DNA of 64,000 bases from Asterias amurensis (GCF_032118995.1 NC_092667.1:8291857-8355856); one strand, 5' to 3'; counted from the stretch's first letter, positions 1 through 15,300 are shown. The notes: generated by a model not told the origin, from the sequence alone. Made by a program: numbers and translations.

Positions 1-284
1 TAGAGTTTCTGTCTACCGAGATCCAAACTAATGTTGCCCAAATGTAGGAGAGGGGATTTTTTGACAATGATTGACGTAATTTAATAAACCAGGTATGTAA
101 ATCTGGAAAACCGTAATTTTTTTCAACAATAACACTAATTTGTAAAAAAAAAATTGAACGAATGTACTTCAGCTTATGACAGACATAATGAAATAATCCT
201 GAAGATAAAACAAATGACAGCAATAGTAACCCTACCACACGCAACGTATTAGAAAACACAAACTTAAATACAGTGGTCGTTTAC

Positions 285-397
285 CCAAGCACTTTGTGAC
301 TTTGGTGTATTTGAGCTCGTCCATGTCTGGCCAGATAGTTTTGACGATATCTTCACCAGTTACTGCTGCCAAGGAGTTCAATCCAGACGATACCGTA
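285..397 (-). CDS. Transporter exon 9
   Basis: 113 nt. Acceptor AAAG at 398-401 and donor GTAAAC below 285. The first base completes a Ser codon, followed by [16 protein letters not shown] and a cytoplasmic loop ending KVTKCLG. The ST-x-SS-x-x-NSLAAVT-x-ED run is the family signature in the helix that contributes to the second sodium site. It ends in phase 1, so the coding region continues outside the window. Confidence 0.9.
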
Positions 398-3300
398 CTT
401 TAAAAAAGGGAAGAGAAAAACAGAATTTTCCAGTGCCTCAAAACAGAAAGTTATCGATTGCTAGCTGTCTGTGTCTGTTAATTTTTATTTTAGAATGCTA
501 CCTGTCAATTTGTGGCTCTACATCTCCGACTCCCGGGTGAGTATTTTCCTCTTGTTAGAACAAATATCTGAGTGCCAGATATTGGCACTAGGTTTGAGTG
601 CTACTATCTCCGAGTGCTAACTGTCAGTTCCCGACAGTGGAACTATACTATGAGTGTAGCCGTCAAGGCCTGATATTGGCACCACATCTTTCAAAGCTAT
701 CTATCAGTGCCCGCCATTATTTAGCCTTGCTCAAGGCAGTCGAATTATTCACTCCGAAAAAAAGACCGCCGCTGTATAAAAACCCACCCGTATTCACTGT
801 GCGTAACATCTCACGACACGATGCCCCCGTACACTATCCGCATGCGGAGGCCGTCAGGCCGACAGCCTTGTAGGGTCTGTGTTGAAGCCACTGACCTCAT
901 TACTATAATAAGCGAAGAGTTCCCACGGTCAGCTCATTACCATAATGCCCGCGAAAGACGAGACATGTCTACGTCACACACCACCACCACGGACGCTCAG
1001 CGAGCATGATAGGCGTGCATGATTGGACGTCAAAATGAATAATTCATTTGCCTCACATCCTGTGTTGTCTGATAGGTCTGACGAAAGATATACATATTCA
1101 TGGCATACTAGCATATCTGAGAGTCCCCCCCCCCCCCCCAATTTTTTCCACTTGTGGAAATTTTTCAATACAACACATTAAACCCAGAAGTTACAGACCC
1201 GACAAGGCTGTCGGCCTGACGGCCTCCGCATGCGGTTAGTGGTACGAGTGCGGATGACTTGTGTGCACAGTTGTCGTACGATGTGACAGTGTGTATACGG
1301 GTGGGTCATGCGGTGTGATCGCACGCACCACGCACAGGGTATGCGGGTGGGTTTACAGCGGTGTCTTTTCGGAGCGAATAATGCGACTGCCTTGACTAAG
1401 GCTAGCCATTATTATAATATATATTGCTATCTGGCACTGCCTGTTAATAACTTTGGTACTTTATATCTCTGAGTGATATAGCTATCACGGTGCATTCACA
1501 GACTCCCAAATCGCTACAAAATGTCACTTTCATAATACGCTCATATTGTGGCATTTAGGTCTATATTCTGCAACTTCACATTGGCCAATTAGAAGGCTCA
1601 GCAATGTGTAACTGAATCAGTGATATAAAAATTTGACAAACATGTAAGCGTGTTTGCGTACGTACCTAAGAGCAGCACTGAAGACAGCAGAAACCAAGAG
1701 ACCTGGTAGACCAGGGCTGGTGTGAAATAGGTCCATCAGAAAGTAGGGAATCAACTGCAGTGTTGTTAATCAAAAAGTACATTTAATCTGTGTAGGCCTA
1801 CACGTATTGTCTCACCACTTGCCTCTTTGCATGCTGTACCCGAAATCATAATCTCAACCAGAAGCTTACAATTTTAGTGGCAGGCTCTAAATCCAAATTA
1901 GTCCAACAAGGTTCAGTAAAAGTCCTCTAAGATATTGGGGCCATCATTGCTGAAGTGCGATCTTGGGTAAATCTGTGCTGGGCAGTGAGTGAATGCTAAG
2001 ACTGGGCGAAGTTCGTTAGTTCGAACGGCGAGGCCTGCCTGGCATCGCCCACCATGGCTAAAACACTGGTTCTGACAATATTAACGTACAATGCAATGCT
2101 ACAATCTAAAATACTCTCAACAAACAGCAAAGAAAAGAAGCAATAATTACAAAATATTACCTGGTCGCTTGACTGCACATACTCAAGTGTAAGTGGGTCA
2201 CAGTTAACATAGTTAGCATACATTACTAGCCCAGCTAAGCATGCAAGGCTAACTACTACCACCATACCAATAACAGCTAGCAACAGGGCACTGAAATAAA
2301 TCAGATAACACATTAATGTGGGTAATACATTCAATCCGGTATTAATATATCCATTTTAATCGTTTACTTTCTGATATAAGCAGACAGTTCTAACAATTTT
2401 ATGTAAAAGGACCAAAATGACTAATTCAACCATTAGGTGGTACAATGTCCACTGAGGTGTACCGTCCATACTAACTGTGTAACTAACAGTTAAAACTATT
2501 AAATGTGCCGTTAAACGTGCATTGTGTTTTTCTTCCCAGAGAAGAAGTGTTTTTCTTGAGTAACTGAGTACTTTTAAATGTTGAAGAAGGTATAAGTTAT
2601 TTAATTGCAATGGGGGACAAAGCCTGCACTTCAAACCTGCGTGGTAGGAGATTCTGTCCACACAGAGATTTAGTCCCCCATTTATTAGCGCACTGTGTAT
2701 CCAAACAACTTGTGATAGCGCCCTCTTACAGCCCACGTGAATTTCAAAAGAGGGGAACTCAATGATGAGGACGGGAAATGCTTTGAAGATGAGTTTGTAT
2801 TATGGTTATGAATGTGTTTAAACAATCGGTTGGTTTGGATTTTGATGTCATACTTATAAACAACATTAAACATTTGTCCCCTGGCTGCCATTGAAACATA
2901 CGAAAAGACACTTACAATTGGGCCACAGGTTCTTTGCCACATGTCAAGTAGCGTTGGACCTGTGCCTGGTTGACGCAATAGACGGCTGACCAGGTGAAAG
3001 TGCCACCAATCACTACAGACCAGAAGGTGTGACGGACTGATGGATCTGGGTCGAAACTAAACAGAAAAATATGATTAAACCAATCCATTAAAACCATGAC
3101 AGACTGAGTCAAAATTTCGTTCACATGAAATAGCAACAGTTATTATGCATGTAAATACAAATATAGAAAAATTAGGATAACTGTAATTATGTTGTACTTT
3201 CATGGCAAATCAGCACAACTCTAAAACAATGGATTTTACAAACAAATAAGAAATTCGTTTGGTAAAATGTGGGCGCTTTGAATAATGTGTGCCTCAATAA

Positions 3301-6300
3301 TGTGCAGGACTCGAACTATAGCCGTGACTGAATTGGTGGCTACAACTGTCTGCGTCATCATGCGTTGAGGGTTGAGGTATAGGACGTTCTTAGCAACACA
3401 CTTAGCAACAGCCATAGCCATATATGTAGAGCCAATCCGCATACTGCCCAAACCGGGAACTCGGTCTCGTGATGTGATTTGAAGGGCCGGCATCAACTTG
3501 ATTAGTAAAACACCTACAGGCGGATTTTTAAGCAAACCTTCATTTAAGTTGTCGACCAGACTTTTACATAATACCAAGTCGTTATAGAAAACTGTGTAAT
3601 AAATGTAGTTATTAAAGGTACTGTACACTATGGTGGTAATTACTCAAAATAATTGTTAGAACACAAACTTACTTGGTATAACGAGCATACGAGAGCTGTT
3701 GATAGTATAAAGATTGTGAATAAAGCTCCCTCTGAAGTAAAACCTAGTTTTTGGAAAGAGGTATTTTTTCACTTAATTTTTTTTTATAGAAGACTTCAGC
3801 ATGAAGCCATTTATTATATTTCTGAAAGCATACAAAGAAGTTCAACATAGGTGTTTTTCTTTCATTAATCCCTTGCAACTTCAATGACCAATTGAGATCA
3901 AATTTTCACAGGTTTGTAACTGATGATGTGTTTTGTGGGATGCACCGAGTGAGAATACTTGTCTTAGAAAATTATCAAAAGGTGTCCAGTGTCTGTTGTT
4001 CAAATTACTCACTTAAAGAAGTCGATGCGTCCTCCTTTCTCGGCTATTGACCAGACCTCTCCCATGCCTCCAGCCCGAATGCTGCCAGCAATGATAAGGG
4101 CAAGGAAACCACTCATCATGATAGTTACTTGAAATACATCAGTCCACAACACAGCTTTCATTCCACCCTTCAGTCAGGACAAATTAAAACAGTTTTTACA
4201 AAATATCATAACAAATGCTGAACGATGTTATGGATTTATATGATTCGGCCAAAGTGTGGAAAACCTTACAGTCACCTGGAAGTGGTATTTTTTCAAAATA
4301 AATCTTTTGTCACTAATATATGTATTTTGATGAGTGGAATGTGAACTAGGGTTTTAAAAAATCAGTTCTTGTGTTATTTACAAATTTAAGAGTAGACCCC
4401 GACCCGAGAGGGCGCTGTTCGTGACGTCAATCGAGGCAGACTTTGCCTGTAATGCGTAGAGTAAACACAATTGCGTTTGAAATGTACGTTAAAAAAAAGA
4501 AAAATTGTTTTATTGCTGCTGAAAAACACTTTTTGAAATGTACCAACTCACGACTTGAACGTACATGTACTTTGCACGTGTGTTTACTTTACGCATTGCA
4601 GGCAAAGTCTGCCGCGATTGACGTCACAAAAGGGGTAGGCGGAGTCAGCCCCAAACAATTTTATATACTTTTAAAACATATAAATCGTGTCAAACAATTA
4701 CTAAAAAATTGTTTTATTGTTCGTAAGCATATACTCTTATGTTTGAAAGGAAAAAAAATCTATTTCCAGGTGACTTTAATAGTACGGGCCGATACTGGCT
4801 TTGTAGCTGTGCATCATTTTGGGGAAAATGGTAGTATAAACATGCACCTGTCAAACACTGGTTTTGTGGCACACCATTGGCAATATTGAATAAAACCTGC
4901 ATTGGGTTTTGTAGCGTTACATCATTTTTGGGGCCAATACTAGCAAATCTTTTCTGGGCAAAAACGTTTTTTTGTTTTGTTTTGCAGGACACCATTCAAT
5001 TTGGCAAAACGGTAGAAAACCCCTATTGGGCCAATACTGGTTTTGTAGCGCAAACTATTTGGGGAAACTGGTAAAAGACCTCTATTGTGCAAATACTGGT
5101 TTTGTAGCTGCACATCATTTGGTCAAATTGTATAGAAAACCTTATCTGGGCCCATACTGGTTTTGTAACGGTCAAATGGTAAAACAAAAACTTTTCTGGC
5201 TGTTGGCCGTTTGTATTGTGTGTTTATCTAAATTTAGTAGTATAATAATGCTGTTATTATTATAATTACGTGTGTATGTGTATCTGAGGGTGCAATTAGT
5301 AGTAGATTTAATTAATGATCGTTGTAATTCCTTGTTGAATATCAATCGGTTATGTGTTTGTGACCCCATCATGCATTTACCGTGTAGCAGGGCAGAGTCG
5401 AGCTAAGATAAAACAAACGTTTGCGCTAAACGTCGCTCTTTTGTCGAATTTAATCACCATTTTCCGGTTATTTGAGTTCGACACAATAAAAGTGCGACGT
5501 TCAGCGCGAACGTCGCTGAACTTACAATTGTTGTGTAAAAAGTACACACAAGTCCAATGGCAATGACCGAACCCCACAGATGCAGCCCAGTAACTGTATA
5601 ATAAAGGCAAAAATAATCAGTTATCGTTCTTGGTCCATACAGTTAATTAATCTTTAGCAAATAGATACAATAACTCCGAGAACATACTAGCAATAAAAAA
5701 TAATACATTGATGTCTGACAGTGTTCAATGTTTGCATTCAATCTTATTGTTTTTATTACGAAGGTGTAGTTAGCGTATATAAATGTTGAGTGATAGACAA
5801 TAAACATCAGTATCCCAAAACCAGTGATGAGAGTAATTGCTCACAATAAAGGTCAGAAACTAATGTAGAATACAAATTCTGCTGATGAACGTTGAAATTA
5901 CTTGTACGTTAACCCCCTGAGTTATAGATTCCACTGAGCTCTTAGGAATAGTGTTCTCAGCACTAGAAAAGTAGATCAATTGTTATATTGTGGAAAAAGT
6001 AACGGGTAATTTTCGTCACCAAACTGACTTAATTCAGATAAAAAGTCTGACAAATCTGATCCCTGCAAAACGTCCATTTAAGTTTCTAAACTCTCAAAAT
6101 GAGAAATTCAAGGTATAAAGACATACCCTTTCTAACTAATTGCACTGTTTTCAGTTGAGTTGGTATACTACTCGAGTAGGCTTCACCGAGAACGGTACCG
6201 GGTCCAAAGTAGACTTGATTTCAAAAGTAGACTTGATTTCAAAAGTAGACTTGATTTCAAGTCTGAGACCGTAATTAGCTGCTCCGATCCAGTCGGAACA

Positions 6301-9300
6301 GCTATTGTTTTCGTGGAGATTTTTATTATTTGTACTATTATTATTATTCTTTGTTTCTCCCTAAATCCCATAGAGTTTGCACACTTTTTTGCGGCAGCCT
6401 AATCTCCCAAACCATAATACTAAAGAGTGAGTTTATTATACCAAATTGAAGCTTACAACATAAGCTTAATTCTTATCGTAAAAAAATGTAAAAATTGTTA
6501 ATTAATAAGCCTTAATTAAGCTTGTGAATATTTAATTTGCAAACCAAGTTAACACCATATCTCAAAAAGTAGACCGCCGATCCTGAAACCTTTTTTCAGC
6601 TATACACTAGTCAGGTCCTGTTAATGTGATTTCCGACATACAATTCTGGACGACGTCACCATAACGTCATGTAATGCACGTTTTGTGTCTGTGCATAAAC
6701 ACAATGGCTCTTGAAGTGTAAACAAACCCAGCTTTCGGAAACATAATTTATTCGATTAAAATTAAATTACATGTTGTACACTTCCCAAAACTGCTTTAGA
6801 TTAAGATATATTTTATTGATGGTCATTTAAAAGCATCAGAACTTATAGAAACAGTGTAATTATTTTTAAAAACCTGTATTTCCGGGAAGTTTTTTCAAAA
6901 ATCATGGGTACGGCGTAAAACTTGATTTGAATAGTCAAAATTGTAAAGTTGTTAACTTGACCAAGTCCTTATCCCATTTTCGACCGGTGTTATTGCTTTT
7001 TTTTTTTTTTTTTTCTTCAGTATACATAGATTTCTTACGGTCACCGACTAGCACAAGTCTAAACTTGTTCCCAAAATTTGACAAGCCTGAGTATGGTGCG
7101 TCGTGGACCGGGTTCATTTCAGGCGACGAGCGTGGACGACGAAAATAGACCGCCCGGGAATTGGAATTATTTACGGGTAAAAAAAAAAAGGTCACCTTGT
7201 TCGTGCCGGGAACCATTTGCCTAAACTAATTCCAGTGTTTCGCGTTACGTTCGGAAATTAGACCATGGCAAACAAAAACTCTTTGACAGGAATACAAAAG
7301 CAGAGATTTTATTATGCTGACGTTTCTCTGGTGGTTGAGTGGCTCGTTTTATAGAGCTGCTTATAATAAACAGCCAAAACATTTTGCTTTACAAAATTGT
7401 AGAAATTGAGCAGAACACCTGGATTCACAACTTGAACATGAGGCATGGTTAAGCTGCTTTTTGTGTTTAAAAAGCTATTATGTAGTCTGGTCCTGGGCCA
7501 ATGGCAAAAGGAAAGAATCGCAGCGCTTACGTAATCAGGAAACTGTGCTTACGCTAAGGTTATTTTACAGCTTAGCAGGGAATGTGTTCTTCACGTAACA
7601 ATTCGCATCAACAAAAATTTGCTACAGTTGACTAATTGTGCTCAACTCCTGCGAAACTTTCACTGCGAAAACAGTGACTTAAAAATTTGATTTGCATTCT
7701 CAGGAAAAAAACGTGCTTTACTTGTGACAAAAGTACGCAGGGGCGACTAGTGTGCTTTAGTGTTAAAGTCGCGACTACAAATTATTATTTGAGTCGCGAC
7801 TACTGTTTGTCTTTACTCTGTTATAATCGTGTCCACACATCGACTACAAAATTTGTCCCGACTACCTGTTTGGTGAACCAGTTGTGTTGCTTTGCTTACT
7901 ACTATTCGCAACATAATTAATATTGCCCTTGCGGCATAGCGGCACAAATCTTGAGAATCCGTACTTTATCACAAGTGTCATAGTTAGGTTTGAAGTGCGA
8001 CTAGTCGAGTAGTAAATTTCACTAGTCACACCCATTCGCAACATAATATAAAATTTGTCCCGACTACCTGTTTGGTGAACCAGTTGTGTTGCTTACTACT
8101 ATTCGCAACATAATTTATATTGCCCTTGCGGCATAGCGGCACAAATCTTGAGAATCTGTACTTTATCTCGACAAGTGTCGTAGTTAGGTTTGAAGTGCGA
8201 CTAGTCGAGTAGTAAATTTCACTAGTCACACCCATTCGCAACATAATTAATATTGCCCTTGCGGCACATAGCGGTACACATCTTGAGACTCCGTATTTCA
8301 TCTCGACAAGTGTCGTAGTCAGGTTTGAGGTGCGACTAGTCGAGTAACATTCACTAGTCACCCATTCGCAACATAATTAATAATGCCTTTACGGCACATA
8401 GCGGCACAAATCTTGAGAATCTGTATTTTATCTCGACAAGTGTCGTAGTCAGGTTTGAGGTGCGACTAGTCGAGTAGTAAAATTCACTAGTCACCCATTC
8501 GCAACATAATTAATAATGCCTTTGCGGCACATAGCGGCACACATCTTGAGAATCTGTATTTTATCTCGACAAGTGTCGTAGTTAGGTTTGAGGTGCGACT
8601 AGTCGAGTCATGATGGGAACTTGCTTAATGAAAAACATTCAGTGCTCTGCAGAAGCATTGAATTCTGCGCTTACGTCAAGCGAAATAGACTGCTTATAGC
8701 AGGGATTTCTTTTGTTTGTGTGCTTCCAAGTTTGCACATTATTTTCCAAGCTTGCACATCACAGTAAGCGGAAAATGGTGATCGTAAGCGCAGACTTTGG
8801 TGGTCATGAGAACCATGTAATTTTGCCCTGTAAGTAGGTTTGGTAAGGCCTACACTTCAAACATGTAAAGTCAAAAAAGATTGTTAGTACATGAGGGGAA
8901 ATCTTGTGAAACTGGTCCAATTTGACTCTGCTTCACTGCGTAAGCAAAGAATTGGCACATCAGAAGCGCGGATATTATCGCTTACATAAAGCATATTTCA
9001 CAGCTTAGCAGGGATATTTTTGCTTGTGCGCGGGGAAACTTATCATATGTAATCTTTGCTTTGAACTAATTGCACAGATATTTCAGTGCCTGCACAGTAA
9101 GCGGAGAAAGGTGGTTGTATATTAAATGGGCAGAGTTTGGTTGAAGCAGACAGAGCCATAAAACTGGGCCGTGTTCTATAGGGGAAATTATAGCTTGACA
9201 TTTTATGACAGTTTTGGTCTCTGCGACGTACATATACAAAGAAATACAGAGTCAGATACAGACATTACGGTGCAGAAATCGTGCAATTGAAATGTCTCAT

Positions 9301-12300
9301 AAGAGCGCCCCCTATCGGCAGGAGTAGGAAAATAAAGGAGTATCCTACAAATTAATTTTGTGTTTTTAAACACGTAAAATAATATCAAATGGTAGCTTTA
9401 GGATGTTAAGCTTAATTCCTATCATAAAACATATTAAAATTATTTATTGATTAACCACCAGTGACCCTCATTTGCATAGTAATTAGGAAATCTTTGCAGC
9501 ATCATATCTCAAGAACTTCACGGCCGACTTGTCAACTGTTTGTTCTTAAAGACTCCTTGGGGGTTAAAGATTAATTTGAAAAAACTGTGACCTCAATTCG
9601 AGCTCTACTTCCTCGTCAACCGGAAGTGTCACCATATCTCAAGAACTATACAGCAGATTTTCAAAATATTTTCAGTTATAAACTCCTTAGGCATAAAATA
9701 CTAACTTTAAAAAACCGTGACCTCAAGTTGACCCCTACTTCCTGGTCAACCGGAAGTGGGACCATATCTCAAGAACTATACAACAGATTATCAATTTTTG
9801 TTCAGTTATAGACTCCTTGGGCATTCAAGATTAGTTTGAAACAACATTGACCCCATGTTGACCTTTACTTCCGGGTCAACCGGAAGTGAGCCCATATCTA
9901 AAAAAGTACAAAGCTAATGTTCAAACTTCGGTTATAGACTCTAAGGCAATAAATATAAGCTTTGGAAAACTGTGACCCCAAGTTGACCTCTACTTCTAGG
10001 TCAACCGGAAGTGGGACTATATATCAAGATCTACACAACCGATTTTATAGACTCCTTGGCATTGCAGATTAATCTTTGGTAGCTGTGGGCCAATGTTGAC
10101 CTTTACTTACGGGTCAACCGGGAAGTAAGACCTTATAACAAGAGCTACACAACTTTTTTGAAACTTTTTTTGTTATATATTCCTTGGGAAATGAAGCACA
10201 TAATCCAAGCAAAACAACACGGAACAGCTTCGTGTTTGTTCACAAACACTCAATGTCTAGTTATTTCTCTGCATCAGCCACACAGAATTCACCCGCAGAT
10301 TAACTATAACACCCTCTAACTCGCAGTCTCCAATGACAGATGTTAATCTGCCAGAGGGCGCTAGTTCATCAGGCAACAATGTGTTGGTTTTCGGGAAGAC
10401 TAAAAGCCACGACTACAGACAGTCCAGGTCCAAAGTACCCTGATACCCGAACACATTCATAAAGCCTGGTTGGACCATCGAACCTGACCTTACCGCGAAA
10501 TTCATTAATATTATCGGGTTCAAAGTTGGTCAACCTTTAATACTGCGGATTGGGAAAGAAAAAGACTTCGTATACAAGTCTTACCTGCACTTAAAGCAAG
10601 AGCCGGCGCATAGATTACAATGCCCATGTAGATGATCTGGGGAAACGGGCGAAGAACACGTAATTATCAGTCTCATGTAAATATTATGGGTAACGAATTA
10701 CAGGTGTTTGCATCAGCTATATAATGTTAGCACAGCCCCCCCCCCCCACGCCCTCCACACCCCTGGTGCCTAAATTTGAAATCTGGACTAGTAAACTAAT
10801 TAATCGTAAAATGTATCAGCTATAACGTGTGAAATGTTTATAACTATTGTTCCATTTTATCACAGACATTGAGACAATTGCTTTTTGGGAGCCACTTCAG
10901 ATTATCTCAGAAAAACTAGTGATCGGTATAACAACAGGACTGAAGGGTGATCTTGTTTAGAGAAAGGCAAACAGAAACTACTAGAGTTTTACGTTGTACC
11001 CCTAAATGATTGACTAGTTTCGTCGCTGTTTTTAATCATTGCATTTCATTTTGATTATTCTAGCCGTCATACCAAAAAATTCCCATTACCAAGAATTTCA
11101 TGGAAGGAAGTTTCAGATTTAGATGTGGGAGGGAAAAAAACACCACATAAATATTTTAGGGCCGTCTATAGTGTATTAACCAAAAGAATTTCCTTTGCAA
11201 GAAAACTTGCAATACTTCCAAAGAAAGTCAATGTACACACAATGTCAACACACCCAAAATTCAAATGATTTGTTGTGTTGGATTTATTGAAAAGGTATAC
11301 GTGCCGACTCCATGGCGTCGACAGCTTTTCAGGGACAACGTATGGATACTAGGTACGTAGGCTTAACAAGAAAAGAACTACAGGTAAATAGATCTTACCA
11401 TTTGTAGAAAGAAGGTCAGCATACCACATATTCGCATGACCTTATTGAACCTCAGCTCCAGATACTGTGCATGGGAATTGAACAATATAAAAGTAGGCTA
11501 TGTCAAATGAAGGAAATTGCAAAAAACTATATAGAATTGCGATTCAACACATGGTGTGATACCTAATGGATGGAAATATTTACTTGTTATCAACTCCATA
11601 TTACAGTATCCTCTGAAAAGTATCTTTAGTTATATTATTACGACCTGCGTTTTGAGAATTTTTTTCTTGTCACGTTAAAATAACCAGGATAGGAAATTCT
11701 TGACGAAACATACAAATATTGTAAAACATTTTTTTTCTTTTAATATCCGACAACCAATATGACGAAACTGTTAAAGATTGAAAATAATATGATCTTGTTA
11801 TTGATGGTAGAAAACTTGTTTTGTGATTCATTTATTATCTATTGTGCTTTCTGCCTCTCTCTCCCTTGTCTCTATTATTTCCATTTGACTGCTTCAGTTG
11901 AATGGGTTTTGTCATTTAGCCTTAAAAAACGACTCTGTTATTATTAAAGTTGAAATATCAGGCCAATAATCATGCTTTGAATCTTAACAACAGGAGCCAA
12001 ACCTGTCTAATAAAATCAGTCATATTGTCACGGGCACTCACAGACAGGTTGATTATGGTTATTGATTATGGTTATTGATAATTTAAAGGGAAGGTACACG
12101 TTTGGTAATTACTTAAAACAAATGTTAACTTAAAAACTGACTTGGTAACAAGTATTGGAGAGCTGTTGATAGTATAAAACATTGTGGGAAACGACTCCCT
12201 CTGAAGTAACGTAGTTTTTGAGAAAGAGGTAATTTCTCACTAAAATATTAAAAGACTTCTATCTAGAAGTCTTTTTTTCCAAAATCGTCCAACAAGGGTG

Positions 12301-15300
12301 TTTTTCTTTCATTTTTTTCTCGCAACTTCGATGACCAATTGAGCCCACAATTTCACGGCCTTGTTATTTTATGTTTAGCTAGATGGGATACACCAAGTGA
12401 GAACACTGGTTTTTGACAATTACCAATAGTGTACCTTCCCTTTAAGGATAGGAACAAATATGAATACTCATTCAAACACCCACACATTTAACCGAAATAA
12501 TTATTAACGTAATAATACTATCGCAAATACATAATGATTCAGATACCCATAATCCGGAGGTCGTTGGTTCAAGTCCTACTCAGTGACAGGCGCGTGGTTG
12601 TACAAAAATGGATATATTGAAAAGAACAACAAGATATATATATCGGTGTAGAAACAAAATTAATTGAATTTTCTGGGAATTCAATAACTGAAAGGATCTA
12701 CACCATCACCACCACCACCACAACAAGAATGTAGAAATAAAAACATTGCAGTTTTCTTTTTCCTATTTCCAAATCCAAGGTTTGGTTTTAGGTGTTTGGA
12801 TATGTTTTTCTCTCATCGGTTTTTGTTGTCTTCTTTTTGTTTCAGGGGTGTTTTCCCCTTGAAGGCCGGCCCCACAGAAACTGAAAACATCACAAGGAAT
12901 ACAATGGCTTAATCATATCATACGGGTTCGCATTTACTGCTAGGGAAAATGTGAATATACAGAATGTATTTCTTGCCTTTTTATAATTTTACCACTCAAG
13001 ATAATTGTTGTTCAAATGATTACTATTTTGTTACTGTAATTTTGGCCGTTGGCCACGAATGTAAAAAGAAACAAACCATCTATCTATCTATCTAACTAAT
13101 AGTGTACACTGAGCTATTTTTTCTCGGATGGTTTCTGTATGCATGCATCAAAACCACCATTTGGCGAATGGTACTAGTACGTTGTCATAAATTTCAAGAA
13201 AAACATATGTTTACATTTGATGATGTCCTTCGTAAGAACACAAAGCTGTTCCGATTTATTTTACCTTGATTGCGTGATCCAGATCCTAAACCCGACCATA
13301 GTATTAGTAGGCCAGCCAAAGTGTGAAATTACTCTTTGGACGGCATAGTTTGTTAATGGCTGGCATCCATGCTAGATGTATGGATCATGGGCTCGGGAAG
13401 ACGATGAGGGTGGATGCCCAGCTTGATTTTGAATTTTAAGGTCATTTTGGGGTCAAAAGGAAAAAAAAGGTCAAAAATCGATACTTTCAAAATTTGTGTC
13501 AAATTTAATCACATTTGATAGATCTATCCATAAAATGTATTTTTAACTTTATGTTGATATTACAAACCTATGTAATTAAAGGAACACGTTGCCTTGGATC
13601 GGTCGAGTTGGTCTTTGAAAAGCGTTTGTTATACTATGCATATGGGTAGAAAGATGCTGTAAAAGTAGAATACAATGATCCACACAAACATGCCTCGAAA
13701 TTGCACGGTTTTCCTTTTACCTCGTCGGCTAACACTAACACGGTCGGCCATTTATGGGAGTCAAATTTTTGACTCCCATAAATGGCCGACCGTGTTAGTT
13801 CGCACAGTAAAAGGAAAACCACGCAATTTCGAGGCAAACTTGTGTGGATCATTGTATTCTACTTTTAAATTATCTTTCCAACCATATGCATTTTGTAACA
13901 AACGGTTACCAACGCTTTTTTATAGACCGACTCGTCCGATCCAAGGCAACGTGTTCCTTTAACGAATAAACTTTGACCTTGTCCACAAATGTATAGCAAA
14001 ACAAAGTGTAAAAGTGTGATTATCTTGAAAAGGGTACATTTTGAGTACATCAATTGTTTTTTTTTTCACTCCCATCCTTATTAGTGCATATTATTGGTTT
14101 CAAACAACTTTGTTTGAAAGGTAAGTATACCCAGGCAGTTTTTGAGAAGAAAACAAAAATTCAAATACCACCTTCATGTTTGAAATTTTCACAAAATTTA
14201 CCCCCAAGTGATATAGGATATAAATAGACGTAAATATTCTTCGCAGACATTTCGTCCTTCGACATGTTTCAGATATTTTGCAGGATACATCTTTCGTAGC
14301 TGAACGATTAAACACAATCCATCCGTACATCCGTTACAAATATTTAATTTAATTATCAGGAAGTTTTTTTTCCGAGAAAATGTTTTCTACCTATACGTGC
14401 ACGACCGCACTATTTGTATTGTCGATCGACGGACGGGAACATTCGCCGTACGTGCATTCAATCTGGACAACGTATACACTTTAAACAGGAGTGTCGGAAC
14501 AGGTGTGCCGGAACAGGTGTGCCGGAACATAAATGTGTAACCTTACCGATGTATTGGTTTTGAACTGCGAACTTTAATGCGCCTCGAGAATGGAGTGGAA
14601 AACTGTCTTGCTTTATTCTACTACCACGGAGAAGATTGTTCGGGTGTTCGGGAGACTTCTCAGTTCTAAAACGAACTGTCCTGCTTATTAACTATTACCC
14701 AGGCGGATGGTATAGAACATAGGCTGGGACTACTACTTAAAGCTTATAGGATCGTAATTAACTGTACTACCGCGGAGTCAATTCTTAAATAATATCTGTC
14801 TCAACGTTTCGAATGAGATTACTTCCAAAAAGAGTTTTAAATTACTTGTAGGTTAATTCTTTAAAAAATGTTAAACTGTAACTTTTAACTGTTTTGAAGC
14901 ATTTAATTTGTAACACATTTCCCTTTCGTTTAACCTTTACACCGATGTGTGCTGGCACTTTATACTCATTACTTGCCGAGTTCTGTGAAAACATCACAGG
15001 CATCTATTCAGGTGGGACTTGAGCCAACGACCCTTGTGTACCTAGAGCAGATGTCTTACCAATTAGACTACCTAAATTGCCAGGTAGATAGAGATAATAG
15101 ATGTTAAATTTGCATCGGGGATAAAGAATATTAATTTTTGTTTTTTACCCATACACCGATGTGTGTTAGCACTGTATACTCAGTACTTCCCGAGTCCTGT
15201 GAAAAAAATATTACAGGCATGTTACTCGGGTGGGATTCGAACCCACGACCCTTGCAATTCTAGAGCAGTGTCTTACCAACTAGACAACCGAGGATGTTCC

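Larger units (their letters stand above)
5594..10584 (-). other. Intron 3, repeat-rich
   Basis: About 5 kb without coding signal. It holds an 18-bp triplicate at 6208-6262, direct repeats with TTACAGCTTAGCAGGGA near 7565, 8690 and 8990, a tandem array at 7850-8612 and another at 9480-10190, and T- and A-runs near 6998 and 7181. The remainder (5640-6200, 6270-7480, 9010-9400) shows nothing recognisable. Confidence 0.6.

Noticed and set aside
3236..3628. Minus-strand open frame of 130 codons in transporter intron 5
   Set aside because: Lies between two exons that already join in phase; no transporter motif or other domain recognised.
15228..15300. Minus-strand tRNA gene
   Set aside because: The same tRNA-like head with a fixed tail occurs at six places in the window, so it is a SINE family.
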